A stretch of 64,000 bases of DNA from Methanoculleus sediminis (GTDB taxonomy: Archaea > Halobacteriota > Methanomicrobia > Methanomicrobiales > Methanoculleaceae), in NCBI RefSeq assembly GCF_001017125.1, contig NZ_JXOJ01000001.1:390133-454132 (forward strand), in the 5' to 3' direction. Below the pieces are notes generated by a model. The model searched no databases. It was not told where the DNA came from and worked only from the letters and a program-made list of their open reading frames with translations. A program made the translations under genes and the position numbers. Below, in pieces: positions 35,336 through 43,732 of the stretch (position 1 is the stretch's first letter; the number at the start of each line of letters is the position of its first letter).

Positions 35336-35782
35336 TCACCAGACATACAACTCGTGAATCATACCGTCGCTTTCTTCCCGGTAACTCACCAGCGATCCTT
35401 TTTCACGCGCATGGGCCGCCAGCATGGTGAAGGCAACAGTGATGCTGTCGGATTTATTGCTTAACTTCTTCCAGCCCACGCCTTCGATTCCTGCCCATGC
35501 ATTGCGGTTCTGGCTCAACGACCAGAGGGAGACAACCTTCTTATTGTTTTGCCATGCTGCGATGCCGGTGATCGCACCCCCTTCTGCCGGGAGAGACGGC
35601 GCGGCATCTCCCGTACCCGTCATCATTGGTTCCAGGGCCGGCGTCACAGCCGTGGCGCCCCCGGCTTCATGAGCACTCTCCGGCGGCATGTCCCGGGGTG
35701 CCGACGCACCCCCGCTTTCCTTCTGCATTCCCTCCGCGAATTCGCTCAGGCTCAATTCCGGTTTGGATTTTTTTACAGTCAT
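35336..35782 (-). CDS. Small protein sharing the C-terminal domain of the adjacent papain-like protease
   Basis: A 148-residue protein. Residues 1-75 are low-complexity (LSLSEFAEGMQKESGGAS, then a Pro/Ala/Thr-rich stretch). Residues about 78-148 (AWQNNKKVVSLWSLSQNRN, AWAGIEGVGWKKL and the end IHELYVW) align by eye with the last 70 residues of the neighbouring protease (GWRNNRRVIGLWAINEDRN, IQGLGWRKV and the end IKQVYVY). There is no protease domain and no signal peptide. The start at 35782 is 13 bases after the protease stop. It may be a partner, decoy or client recognised through the same domain. The function is unknown. Confidence 0.65.
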   Translation of the reverse strand: MTVKKSKPELSLSEFAEGMQKESGGASAPRDMPPESAHEAGGATAVTPALEPMMTGTGDAAPSLPAEGGAITGIAAWQNNKKVVSLWSLSQNRNAWAGIEGVGWKKLSNKSDSITVAFTMLAAHAREKGSLVSYREESDGMIHELYVW

Positions 35783-35795
35783 CTGGCTCCCTTCC

Positions 35796-36932
35796 TCAGT
35801 ACACGTAAACCTGTTTGATGACGCCATTTTCCTCGTAGATGTTCACCGGGCGTGCTGCAGCTTTCGCTGCAATCAGAACGGCCAGCATATTGAAGAAGAT
35901 GTTGTCGTTATCCGGCGAAACCTTGCGCCACCCAAGCCCTTGTATGTGAACCCATGCATTGCGGTCTTCGTTGATGGCCCACAGCCCGATAACGCGGCGG
36001 TTATTCCGCCACCCGGTATTTACGATGCCGTCAACGCCGTGGTTAAGCCAGCTGTCGATTCCACACTGGCCGTAGGCGATATTGAAAAATCCTTGCTCCC
36101 CCCATCCGGTGCCCCAACTGTTCTTGCAGATCCAGTATCCCGGACTGTCGTTGTATCCGACGATCGTTACGCAATGGCCTCCGGCCTGAGATCCGGTGAC
36201 GTGCTTGTAGATGCCGCTTTTGTAGTTGAAGAAGTCCTGGTACACGGTGAGGCAGGCGCATACGGGACCCTTCGTCGATAGCCACTCTTTGATCTGGGCG
36301 GGCTTGCCCGTGAGTACCGTGTATCCGGTGATCTTCACGACGCGGTCAGCCCAGTTTGAGCACAGGCCAGAGCAGTCCTGTTTTACATTCCCGTCTTCAT
36401 ACTTGTAGCATGCTTCATCGGCGACACCTTTGCTTTTGAAGGCGTCTAACGCCTCGTTCGGCCACCATCCGTTTGAACACGACCTGCCTTTTTCGCGAGC
36501 GTGGCAGAAGAAGAGATGTGCCTCGCTGAGATCGACCGCATAAGACGGATCACTGTACCAGAGGCGAACTCTGCCTTCGACTGTGGCGACAGTTCCGAAG
36601 GCGACACACGAACCACAGCTTCCCTGGTCTTTAACCGGGGTGATGAAATTTTTCCCTCCGACATTCCGGAGGTCGTACGCGGGAGGTGCGGTGATAGCCG
36701 AGAGTGCTTCTGATTTCAGCGATTGCTCCAGTGCAGGCCAGCGCCGCTCTATCTCAGCGACATCCGGTTCACCCGGCGGTGGCGACACTCCCAGGCGTTT
36801 CTTCTGCTCCTCAATAGAAAGCACGGAGAGGCTGGTAACACCGGCCTCCCAGGGTTCACCTTCAGTGCGGAGTGCACTGCGTATATCCTCCAAGGTTATG
36901 GTGTCCTCCATTGTCCACGTCCTCTTTTTCAT
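35796..36932 (-). CDS. Papain-family (C1A) cysteine protease, no signal peptide
   Basis: A 378-residue protease. After about 90 residues of possible propeptide, the catalytic domain begins PPAYDLRNVGGKNFITPVKD. It has DQGSCGSCVAFGTVATVEG (nucleophile Cys), QAGGHCVTIVGYNDSPGY (catalytic His) and WICKNSWGTGWGEQGFFNI (Asn). A 70-residue extra C-terminal domain follows (GWRNNRRVIGLWAINEDRN, GLGWRKV). It lacks an export signal, so it is probably cytoplasmic. The ATG at 36932 has no clear Shine-Dalgarno. The Met at 36911, 8 bases from AGAGGA, is an alternative start. The module looks lower in GC than the flanking aks and ftr genes, suggesting acquisition. Confidence 0.85.
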   Translation of the reverse strand: MKKRTWTMEDTITLEDIRSALRTEGEPWEAGVTSLSVLSIEEQKKRLGVSPPPGEPDVAEIERRWPALEQSLKSEALSAITAPPAYDLRNVGGKNFITPVKDQGSCGSCVAFGTVATVEGRVRLWYSDPSYAVDLSEAHLFFCHAREKGRSCSNGWWPNEALDAFKSKGVADEACYKYEDGNVKQDCSGLCSNWADRVVKITGYTVLTGKPAQIKEWLSTKGPVCACLTVYQDFFNYKSGIYKHVTGSQAGGHCVTIVGYNDSPGYWICKNSWGTGWGEQGFFNIAYGQCGIDSWLNHGVDGIVNTGWRNNRRVIGLWAINEDRNAWVHIQGLGWRKVSPDNDNIFFNMLAVLIAAKAAARPVNIYEENGVIKQVYVY

Positions 36933-37327
36933 ACGCTTTGTTCAAATCCAATTTCCCCTAGCGTCACCTGAAATTTGATGACTCTGTAATTTTTGGCAGA
37001 ACAAAAAAAGGAGCAAATTATTGCTCGATTCATGTGGTTTTGTGGCGACGCGTTACAATACTGTTTGGGGTATAAATATTTTCGCATGACGCGACCGAGA
37101 TGTATTGCTGCCGGGCAATCCGGTCATTATCTATTTGGTAGCGAGCATGATGCCGACCCCGTTTGCCCGACCTTATTCCGGAAACGCGTCGGTTCAAAAA
37201 AGCCGCCGCTTAAAACCATCCAGAGGGCATGGCTGAACTTGACGTATGAAAGCGAATCCTGGTATGTCGTTCACCTATGGGCCGGACAGTCCCGGTGCCT
37301 GCCCTCTTCCTCTCTTCAACCGATCCC

Positions 37328-37338
37328 CTTAAATATCG
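37328..37338 (+). promoter_or_regulatory. TATA box of the 37.4-46 kb plus-strand run
   Basis: CTTAAATATCG lies about 45 bases before the first gene, giving a short leader with GGTGA at 37371-37375. It is in a 447-base gap (36933-37379) that is AT-richer than its surroundings and shows no credible gene. The long in-frame N-terminal extension from 36993 is rejected. Confidence 0.5.
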
Positions 37339-37379
37339 TTATCAACGACATTCTTGTTAACGATTATTTCGGTGACATC

Positions 37380-38336
37380 ATGATTACGCTCACACCCGAC
37401 GAAGTCAGGGCCCGGTTCGGGCCGCTGTTCTCGATGAAGTTCCTCGCCATGGTCGACCAGAACGCCGGTCTCGCGGAGATCCGCGAGCACTGCCGGGCCC
37501 GGGGGACGATCGAGTGGGACGCGGCGAACCGGGTGCGGGCGAAGGGCGCGGTCGAGTCCTGCCACGTCGAGGGCACGACGATGACGATGCTCGCCCGGCT
37601 GGGGGTATCCCCCGCGAAGTTCGGGGCTGCCGGCCAGGAGATCGGCGGCCAGGCGCTCGAGGGGGTCGAGGTCGTCGGGGACGAAGTGGTGACGACCTGG
37701 TCGGGCATCGCGGGGGCGGGCGTCGGCGTCGCCGCCTGCCTGCCGCAGGCGCCGGGCGTGATCCGGGCGGAGTATCCTACGGAAGACGATCTCAAGATCG
37801 GCGGCGCCCGGGTCTGCCGGGTGCGGATCGTATCGCCGCTGTATGAGAAGGTGACGATCGGGATCGACGACACCGATACCCGCGAGGAGGGCGCCACGTG
37901 GGTGCTTGCGCTCAAGTGCGCGGAGGGCTGCACGATCCCGGGGGTCGAGTACCTGGACATGCGCCTCGTGCAGCTGAACCCCGCGGTCCCGAAGAAGACC
38001 ACCAACTGCGTCGGCTCGGCCCTGAACTTCGCCGTGCGCCCGGGGAAGGTGGACGAACTCCTCGAATACGTCCGCGACTTCATCGAGTCCGAAGCGGTCA
38101 GCAACGATACCGGCATCGCCGTCTACCGCGGGATTGCGTTTGCCGAAGAATCACCCTACGCGAAAAGGGTCAAGACCGAGCTCCTGACGGTCGACGACGC
38201 GGAGGCGGAGGCGGCACGGATGGGCGTCCGGTTCATCGACTCGACCGGGCGGAAGGGCAGAATCGGAGCTCTGGGTGCCGTTCTCTGGGGGAACAAGGGC
38301 GTTGAGGCGGCAGGACTGTATGGAGAGACTCTCTAG
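37380..38336 (+). CDS. GIDDTDT-motif protein, Mmp11/TiaS-related paralogue
   Basis: A 318-residue protein. Its C-terminal half carries VTIGIDDTDTREEGATWVLA, LDMRLVQLNPAVPKKTTNCV and DTGIAVYRGIAFAEESPYAK. The same blocks recur in the next gene. GIDDTDT resembles the ATP-using motif at the start of archaeal tRNA-Ile2 agmatidine synthetase (TiaS). The N-terminal half (ARGTIEWDAANRVRAKGAVE, and AGAGVGVAACLPQAPG) is specific to this copy. The start at 37380 follows GGTGA. The function is unknown. I infer a methanogen-specific ATP-dependent enzyme from motif and context. Confidence 0.7.
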   Translation: MITLTPDEVRARFGPLFSMKFLAMVDQNAGLAEIREHCRARGTIEWDAANRVRAKGAVESCHVEGTTMTMLARLGVSPAKFGAAGQEIGGQALEGVEVVGDEVVTTWSGIAGAGVGVAACLPQAPGVIRAEYPTEDDLKIGGARVCRVRIVSPLYEKVTIGIDDTDTREEGATWVLALKCAEGCTIPGVEYLDMRLVQLNPAVPKKTTNCVGSALNFAVRPGKVDELLEYVRDFIESEAVSNDTGIAVYRGIAFAEESPYAKRVKTELLTVDDAEAEAARMGVRFIDSTGRKGRIGALGAVLWGNKGVEAAGLYGETL

Positions 38337-39213
38337 TCCGTATACGATACGGTATCCTCAGATCGTGGCGGTGGCCGACGAGAGCGGCGGGCAGGTGGAA
38401 CTCGTCGAGTTCTTCGACTGCACCGGCGGCGCGATGTGGGTGAAGCGGCACTACGCGCAGAGCCCGCTCGTCCGCTCCGTCCGCACGGTTGGGTCGACCA
38501 ACCGCTACCTCCTCTCGACCGGGAGCGCCGACCTCGCGCTCGAGGGCTCGGTCTTTCCGGCGGGAATCGCCGAAGTCGCCGTCGAAGAGGACGAGATCGC
38601 CGTCACCTACCGGGGGCTCGGCGGCGGTGGCGTGGGGGCGTCGGTCTGCCGCGCCGGTGCGGAGGGCGTCGTCCGCTGCGTGAGCGACCCTGCCGGCGGA
38701 GGGCGGCTCGCGGGTTCGACCGTCTGGCTCCCCCGGCTTGAGCGGGTGCTCGTCGGGATCGACGACACCGATACCCCCGAGGAGGGGGCCACCTGGACAC
38801 TCGCGCACAACATCGCCCGCGCCGTCGAGGACGACCGTTCACGCTACCTCTCCCACACCATCGTTCAGCTCTATCCCGTCCCCTACCGGACCAAGAACTG
38901 CGTCGCCATCGCCTGCGAGTTCGCCACTTCCGATCCTGCCGGGCTGATCAGGAACTATCGGGATCTCCTCGAGGAGTACACCCTCTCGGACGAGACCGGG
39001 ATGGCGGTCTGGCGGGGGTTTGATCCCTCGCCGCTCGAAGAGTTCGGCTGCCGCGTGAAGCGGGGCGAGGTCTCCGCGGACGACCTTGCCGCCCTCGATG
39101 ACGAACGTCTCTCCATCGTCATGAACGGCCGGGGCGTGATCGGGGCGGTTGCGGCGATCCCGTTTTACACACGGTACGAGGAGGCGCTGGCGCTATGGAA
39201 TGGAAGCGGCTGA
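38320..39213 (+). CDS. mmp11: Methanogenesis marker protein 11
   Basis: A 297-residue protein of a family found only in methanogens and of unknown function. It begins with YTIRYPQIVAVADESGGQVE and FDCTGGAMWVKRHYAQSPLV. It contains a glycine-rich GLGGGGVGASVCRAGAEGV. Then come VLVGIDDTDTPEEGATWTLA, VQLYPVPYRTKNCVAIACEF and DETGMAVWRGFDPSPLEEFG, which parallel the preceding gene. The start overlaps that gene by 17 bases, and its end overlaps the radical SAM gene by 19. Which of the two is the true Mmp11 is judged by eye. Confidence 0.75.
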   Translation: MERLSSPYTIRYPQIVAVADESGGQVELVEFFDCTGGAMWVKRHYAQSPLVRSVRTVGSTNRYLLSTGSADLALEGSVFPAGIAEVAVEEDEIAVTYRGLGGGGVGASVCRAGAEGVVRCVSDPAGGGRLAGSTVWLPRLERVLVGIDDTDTPEEGATWTLAHNIARAVEDDRSRYLSHTIVQLYPVPYRTKNCVAIACEFATSDPAGLIRNYRDLLEEYTLSDETGMAVWRGFDPSPLEEFGCRVKRGEVSADDLAALDDERLSIVMNGRGVIGAVAAIPFYTRYEEALALWNGSG

Positions 39214-40166
39214 AAGCCCGGGTGCTCGAGACAGGCTCCGTCCGCCTCTCCGGCGAATCTTCGGACGAATACGTATCCCGCTCCGCCGCGGGCCCCTCGG
39301 CCGGCACGCCCGGTTCACTCTTCTTTTCTCCCGGCGGCGGCCGGCGTGTCCGGGCCGGCGTCGATGATAACAGCCCCATCGAGGTCGTTCACCGGGGAGG
39401 CGGCGCGGCAGACCTCCTCATCGACGGCGAATCCGTCGCCGGCCGGCTCGAACCTGCCGCCCTCCACTGCCCCCGCCAGGCCTACATCACGGTCAGCGGG
39501 ACGTGCATCTTCCGTTGCCGCTACTGCCCGGTGCCGGAACTTCCCGGACGGCGGAAGGAGGTCGGCGAGATCGTCCGCATGGTCGAAAGCGTCGCCGACC
39601 GGATCGACGCCGTCTCGATCACGAGCGGCGTCGCCTCCTCGATCGAGGAGGAGGAGGCCTATGTCATCGATGTCGTTGCGGCGCTCCGCCCGTTCGATCT
39701 TCCCATCGGCGTCTCGATCTACCCCTGCCCCGGGACCCCGGCCCGGCTTCACGCGCTCGGCGTCGCCGAGGTGAAGTTCAACATCGAGACGGCGACGCCC
39801 GAACTCTTCTCGGAGATGTGCCCCGGGCTCTCGTGGGAAGGGGTCCGGGAGTCGCTCTCGTCCTCCGTCGCGCTCTTCGGGCGGGGGAGGGTCTACTCGA
39901 ACGTCATCGTCGGCCTCGGGGAGACCGACGAAGACCTGGAGCGGGTGATGGAAGACCTCGCCGCCGGCGGTGTCATCCCGGTTCTCCGCCCGCTCACCCC
40001 GGCGGCGTCTCTCGCGGGTATGCCCCGCCCTTCCGCCGAACGGCTGCTCTCGCTCTTCGAGGTTCACGGGAGGATCCTCCGCCGGGCCGGGCTCGACCCC
40101 TGCCGGGCGCTGACGATGTGTGCGGCATGCACCGGCTGCGATCTCACGCCGGGGAGGGACGCATGA
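39195..40166 (+). CDS. Radical SAM protein with extra C-terminal cysteines, in the coenzyme B cluster
   Basis: A 323-residue protein. An N-terminal basic or strand region of about 90 residues precedes the radical SAM motif TVSGTCIFRCRYCPVPELPG (CxxxCxxC). Downstream barrel elements include SITSGVASSIEEEEAYVIDV, VKFNIETATPELFSEMCPGL and NVIVGLGETDEDLERVMEDL, a BioB/LipA-like arrangement. The C-terminus has CRALTMCAACTGCDL, four close cysteines that could hold a second Fe-S cluster. It overlaps mmp11 by 19 bases and the TPP gene by 4. The reaction is unknown. Carbon-sulfur chemistry for coenzyme B is my inference. Confidence 0.75.
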   Translation: MEWKRLKARVLETGSVRLSGESSDEYVSRSAAGPSAGTPGSLFFSPGGGRRVRAGVDDNSPIEVVHRGGGAADLLIDGESVAGRLEPAALHCPRQAYITVSGTCIFRCRYCPVPELPGRRKEVGEIVRMVESVADRIDAVSITSGVASSIEEEEAYVIDVVAALRPFDLPIGVSIYPCPGTPARLHALGVAEVKFNIETATPELFSEMCPGLSWEGVRESLSSSVALFGRGRVYSNVIVGLGETDEDLERVMEDLAAGGVIPVLRPLTPAASLAGMPRPSAERLLSLFEVHGRILRRAGLDPCRALTMCAACTGCDLTPGRDA

Positions 40167-41422
40167 AGGGCGCCGAGGTGCTTGCCCGGGCAGTCCGGCA
40201 GTCGGCTGACCGCTGCTACGCCGTCCCCGGCTACCCGGTATCGGAGGTTGCTGCCCTGGCGGAGGCCGTGAACACCGTCAACGAGAAGACGGCGCTCGAG
40301 TACGCCCTCGGCGACTCCCTCTCCGGCCGGAGGGCCGCCGTCTTCGTCAAGCACGTCGGCCTCAACGCCTGCGCCGACCCGCTCGTGCACGCCACCGCCC
40401 AGGGACTCCGGTCGGGCGTCGTCATCGTCGCCGCCGACGACGTCGGTGCGGCGGCTTCAGACGTCGTGCAGGACTCCCGCTACTACGGCGAGGTGGCCCG
40501 GGTTCCGGTGCTGGAGCCCGACGGCGAGACGCTCGGCCTTGCCGTCGATGCGGCGTTCGAGGCGTCGGAGACCTTCTCGAGGGTCGCCATCGTCAGGGTC
40601 ACGCCCGCCTTCCTGGGTGCGGACGTGCCCGAACCCCTCTCCGCTCCGCGGCGGCGCCGGGAGGGATGCCTCGCCGACCCCGGGCTCACGATGGCCGGCC
40701 GGGCGCTGATGGCCGACCGCCGGACGGCAGAGATGTTTGCCTGGTCGCGTTCCTCTCCCCTCAACCGGTTCTCGGGCGGTAGATCCCGTGCCGTCACCGT
40801 CTACCCGCCGCCGGCCGCCCCGGAGATGCTCGCCTCGCTCCACGAGACCGGCCGCCCCTTCCTCCGGGAGCACCGGCTGCTCGTTCCACCCGAACCCGCC
40901 GGAGAGCCGGAACGGTTCTCCACCCGGGGCCGCTACCGGACGTTCTGCCGGAACTGCCCGTTCCACCCGGCCCTCGCCATCCTCCGCGAACGCAAACTCC
41001 GGGCGGCCTGCGACGCCGGGTGCGCGATCCTCGCGATGAACCCGCCATACCGCATCGGCATCGCCACCTACGGCCTCGGCTCGTCGGTCGCCGTGGCCGC
41101 GACCGGGCCGGGTGTCGCGCTCACCGGCGACTACGCGCTCCTGCATTCGGGCCTGAACGCCCTCATCGACGTCTACGAACGCAAACTCCCGCTCCTCTGT
41201 ATCGTCTTTGCGAACAACCGGATGGGGATGACCGGCGGTCACCCCGTCCCCGAGATCCTTCGCTACATCGCCTGGGCGAACCCGGTCGTCTGTGCCGCAG
41301 ACGATATCGGGGCGCTTCGCCGGGCTCTCGTCCTCCCGGATGACGGCCCCCGGACGGTGGTTATCGAAGGCGCCTGCCCAGAAGGTGAGACCCATGAAAC
41401 CGTGGCATATCGAGATCTGTGA
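40163..41422 (+). CDS. TPP-dependent 2-oxoacid enzyme, shortened IorA-like, candidate alpha-ketosuberate decarboxylase
   Basis: A 419-residue protein. Residues 1-155 resemble a TPP pyrimidine-binding domain (AVPGYPVSEVAALAEAVNTV, ALEYALGDSLSGRRAAVFVK, HVGLNACADPLVHATAQGLR, VVIVAADDVGAAASDVVQDS, RYYGEVARVPVLEP). Residues about 265-419 are a pyrophosphate domain (YRTFCRNCPFHPALAIL, CDAGCAIL, and GDYALLHSGL with a later IVFANNRMGMTGG giving the GDx-NN metal-TPP motif). This matches indolepyruvate oxidoreductase subunit A, but the C-terminal ferredoxin domain is absent and no IorB gene is nearby. The start overlaps the radical SAM stop (ATGA). The substrate is inferred from the aks neighbours. 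Confidence 0.75.
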   Translation: MKGAEVLARAVRQSADRCYAVPGYPVSEVAALAEAVNTVNEKTALEYALGDSLSGRRAAVFVKHVGLNACADPLVHATAQGLRSGVVIVAADDVGAAASDVVQDSRYYGEVARVPVLEPDGETLGLAVDAAFEASETFSRVAIVRVTPAFLGADVPEPLSAPRRRREGCLADPGLTMAGRALMADRRTAEMFAWSRSSPLNRFSGGRSRAVTVYPPPAAPEMLASLHETGRPFLREHRLLVPPEPAGEPERFSTRGRYRTFCRNCPFHPALAILRERKLRAACDAGCAILAMNPPYRIGIATYGLGSSVAVAATGPGVALTGDYALLHSGLNALIDVYERKLPLLCIVFANNRMGMTGGHPVPEILRYIAWANPVVCAADDIGALRRALVLPDDGPRTVVIEGACPEGETHETVAYRDL

Positions 41423-42524
41423 CGTAACGCTGCGAGACGGGGAGCAGACTCCCGGCGTCTCGTTTACCCGTGATGAGAAGACGGCGATCGCGGAACTGCT
41501 CGACGCGATCGGCGTGGAGGTGATCGAGGCCGGGTTTCCCGTGGTCTCCGCGGCGGAGAAGGAGTGCGTCGCGGCGATCGCCGGAAGCGGTCTCTCTGCC
41601 CGGGTCTGCTGCCTCGCACGGGCGCTCAAGCCCGATATCGAGGCGGCGCTCGACTGTGACGTGGATATGGTCAGCATATTCTTCGCGACCTCCGACCTCC
41701 ACATCCGGCACAAGTACCGCAAACCCCGCGAGGAGGTGCTCGACGGCGCCCTCGATATGGTGGAGTTCGCCTCCGATCACGGTGTCCAGGTGCGGTTCGC
41801 CGCCGAAGACGCTTCCCGGACCGACCCGGCGTTTCTCACCGAGATGTATACCCGCGGCGTCGAGCGCGGCGCGAACCTCGTCAGTTTCGCGGATACCGTC
41901 GGCTGCCTCACGCCGCTCGAGACGCACGCGGTCGTCACCCGTCTCCTCGACGCGGCCCCGCTTCCGCTCTGCATCCACTGCCACAACGATCTCGGGCTTG
42001 CGACGGCAAACACCGTCACGGCCGCGGCCGCCGGTGCATTCCAGCTCCACACCACCGTCAACGGGATCGGGGAGCGTGCGGGCAACGCGGCACTCGAACA
42101 GGTGCTCGCCGTCCTGCGGCTGAAGGGCGGCGTCGACCGCTACGATCTTACCCGCCTGCAGGAGATCTCGCGCCTGGTCGCCCGGGCTTCAGGCGTTGCC
42201 CCGGAACGCACCCGGCCGATCGTCGGCGAGAACGCCTTTGCCCACGAGAGCGGCATCCACATCGCCGCGATCCTCTGCGATCCGACGACCTACGAGTACG
42301 TCCCGCCGGAACTGGTGGGCGGCGAACGACGGTTCGTCCTCGGGAAGCATACGGGGAAGCGGGCGCTCGAGCACGTCGCGAAGGCCTATGGATTCGACCT
42401 CTCCGACGACGAGGCGCGGTGGGTGCTCGAGCAGGTCAAACAGAAGAGCGAGGGGAAGTGCAGCGTCACCCGCGAGGTGCTCTGCAGCCTCCTGCGGGCG
42501 GCAAAGGAGGGGATTGTCCAGTGA
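41394..42524 (+). CDS. aksA: Homocitrate synthase of the coenzyme B pathway
   Basis: A 376-residue alpha-isopropylmalate/homocitrate synthase family enzyme condensing acetyl-CoA with 2-oxoglutarate and its homologues. Motifs are CDVTLRDGEQTPGVSFTRDE, FFATSDLHIRHK, RFAAEDASRTDPAFL, CIHCHNDLGLATANTV, NGIGERAGNAALEQVL and NAFAHESGIHIAAILCD. The start at 41394 follows AAGGTGAGA and overlaps the TPP gene by 29 bases. LeuA or CimA cannot be excluded from motifs alone, but the aksD, aksE and aksF neighbours favour AksA. Confidence 0.88.
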   Translation: MKPWHIEICDVTLRDGEQTPGVSFTRDEKTAIAELLDAIGVEVIEAGFPVVSAAEKECVAAIAGSGLSARVCCLARALKPDIEAALDCDVDMVSIFFATSDLHIRHKYRKPREEVLDGALDMVEFASDHGVQVRFAAEDASRTDPAFLTEMYTRGVERGANLVSFADTVGCLTPLETHAVVTRLLDAAPLPLCIHCHNDLGLATANTVTAAAAGAFQLHTTVNGIGERAGNAALEQVLAVLRLKGGVDRYDLTRLQEISRLVARASGVAPERTRPIVGENAFAHESGIHIAAILCDPTTYEYVPPELVGGERRFVLGKHTGKRALEHVAKAYGFDLSDDEARWVLEQVKQKSEGKCSVTREVLCSLLRAAKEGIVQ

Positions 42525-43732
42525 GCACGCTCTCCGAAGTGATCCTCGGCGCACCGGCGGGGGAATACGTGGATCGAGAGGTCGATATCGCCTTCGCCCA
42601 CGACGGAACCGGCGTCCTCGCCCGGGAAGCGCTCCGGGAGATGGGGGTGGAGCGGCTCCCGCACCCCGACCGCCTCCGGCTCGTCTTCGACCACATCGTC
42701 CCGGCGAACACCGGGACGACGGCGACGCTCCAGGCCGAGCTTCGTGAGTACGCCCGGGTAGCGGGGATCGCGCTCTCGGATGCCGGCGGGGGGATCTGCC
42801 ACCAGGTGATGAGCGAAGGGGTCGTCCGGCCCGGCATGATCGTCGTCGGCGCCGACTCCCACACCTGCACCCTCGGCGCCTTCGGCGCGTTCGCCACCGG
42901 GGTGGGAGCGACCGATATGGCGGCGATCTGGGCCTCGGGGGAGACGTGGTTCCGCGTCCCGGAGACGATTGCGCTCGACCTCTCCGGACAACTCTCCGGT
43001 GCTGCGGAGCCGAAAGACCTCGCCCTCGCCTGCGTCGCGGAACTCGGGATGGAGGGGGCGACCTACCGGGCGCTGGAGTTCGTGGGCGACGGGGCGGCGA
43101 CGATCTCCATGGACGGGCGGTTGACCCTCTCGAACATGGCGGTCGAGACGGGGGCGAAGACGGGGATCTTCTACGCCGACGCGGCTACCGTCCGCTACCT
43201 CGCGGGTCATGGGGTTACGGCATCCCCCCAGGTGCCGGAGGACTGCCGCTACGAACGGACGGTCGCGATCGACCTCGACGAGATCGTGCCGCTCGTCGCG
43301 GTTCCGCACCGGGTGGATACCGTCCGGGAGGCGGAGGAGGTCGCGGGCACACACCTCGATCAGGTCTTCGTCGGAACCTGCACGAACGGCCGCTACGAGG
43401 ATCTTGCCCGGTTCGCCCGGATCGTCCGGGGGAAGAAGGTGGCCGTCCGCACCCTGGTGATCCCCGCATCCCGATCGGTGCTCGCCCGGGCGATCGCCGC
43501 CGGCGTCCTCGCCGAGATCGTGGAAGCGGGCTGCGTCGTCGGATCGCCGGGATGCGGGCCGTGCCTCGGGGCGCATGCCGGGGTGCTCGGGGAGGGGGAG
43601 GTCTGCCTCTCCACCGCCAACCGGAACTTCAAGAACCGGATGGGCGTGGGGGGCGAGATCTACCTCTCGTCGGTCGCCACCGCCGCAGCGAGCGCCCTTG
43701 CGGGGGAGATAACCGTGCCGGAGGTGGCATGA
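42521..43732 (+). CDS. aksD: Methanogen homoaconitase large subunit
   Basis: A 403-residue aconitase-family [4Fe-4S] dehydratase isomerising homocitrate and longer homologues. It has HIVPANTGTTATLQAELREY, GADSHTCTLGAFGAFATGVG, the first cluster Cys in GTCTNGRYEDLARFARIV and the other two in GSPGCGPCLGAHAGVLGEGE, and TANRNFKNRMG. The GTG start overlaps the aksA stop (GTGA) with AAAGGAGGG upstream. The short length is typical of the archaeal LeuC/AksD subunit. Confidence 0.9.
   Translation: MSTLSEVILGAPAGEYVDREVDIAFAHDGTGVLAREALREMGVERLPHPDRLRLVFDHIVPANTGTTATLQAELREYARVAGIALSDAGGGICHQVMSEGVVRPGMIVVGADSHTCTLGAFGAFATGVGATDMAAIWASGETWFRVPETIALDLSGQLSGAAEPKDLALACVAELGMEGATYRALEFVGDGAATISMDGRLTLSNMAVETGAKTGIFYADAATVRYLAGHGVTASPQVPEDCRYERTVAIDLDEIVPLVAVPHRVDTVREAEEVAGTHLDQVFVGTCTNGRYEDLARFARIVRGKKVAVRTLVIPASRSVLARAIAAGVLAEIVEAGCVVGSPGCGPCLGAHAGVLGEGEVCLSTANRNFKNRMGVGGEIYLSSVATAAASALAGEITVPEVA

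Noticed and set aside
36993-37379. In-frame extension upstream of the first GIDDTDT gene
   Set aside because: It spans a TATA box and AT-rich promoter DNA; GGTGA directly precedes the ATG at 37380.
39503-40162. In-frame 220-codon extension upstream of the TPP enzyme
   Set aside because: It lies over the radical SAM gene in another frame, is Arg/Pro-rich and has no family match; the ATG at 40163 overlaps the previous stop as in the rest of the operon.
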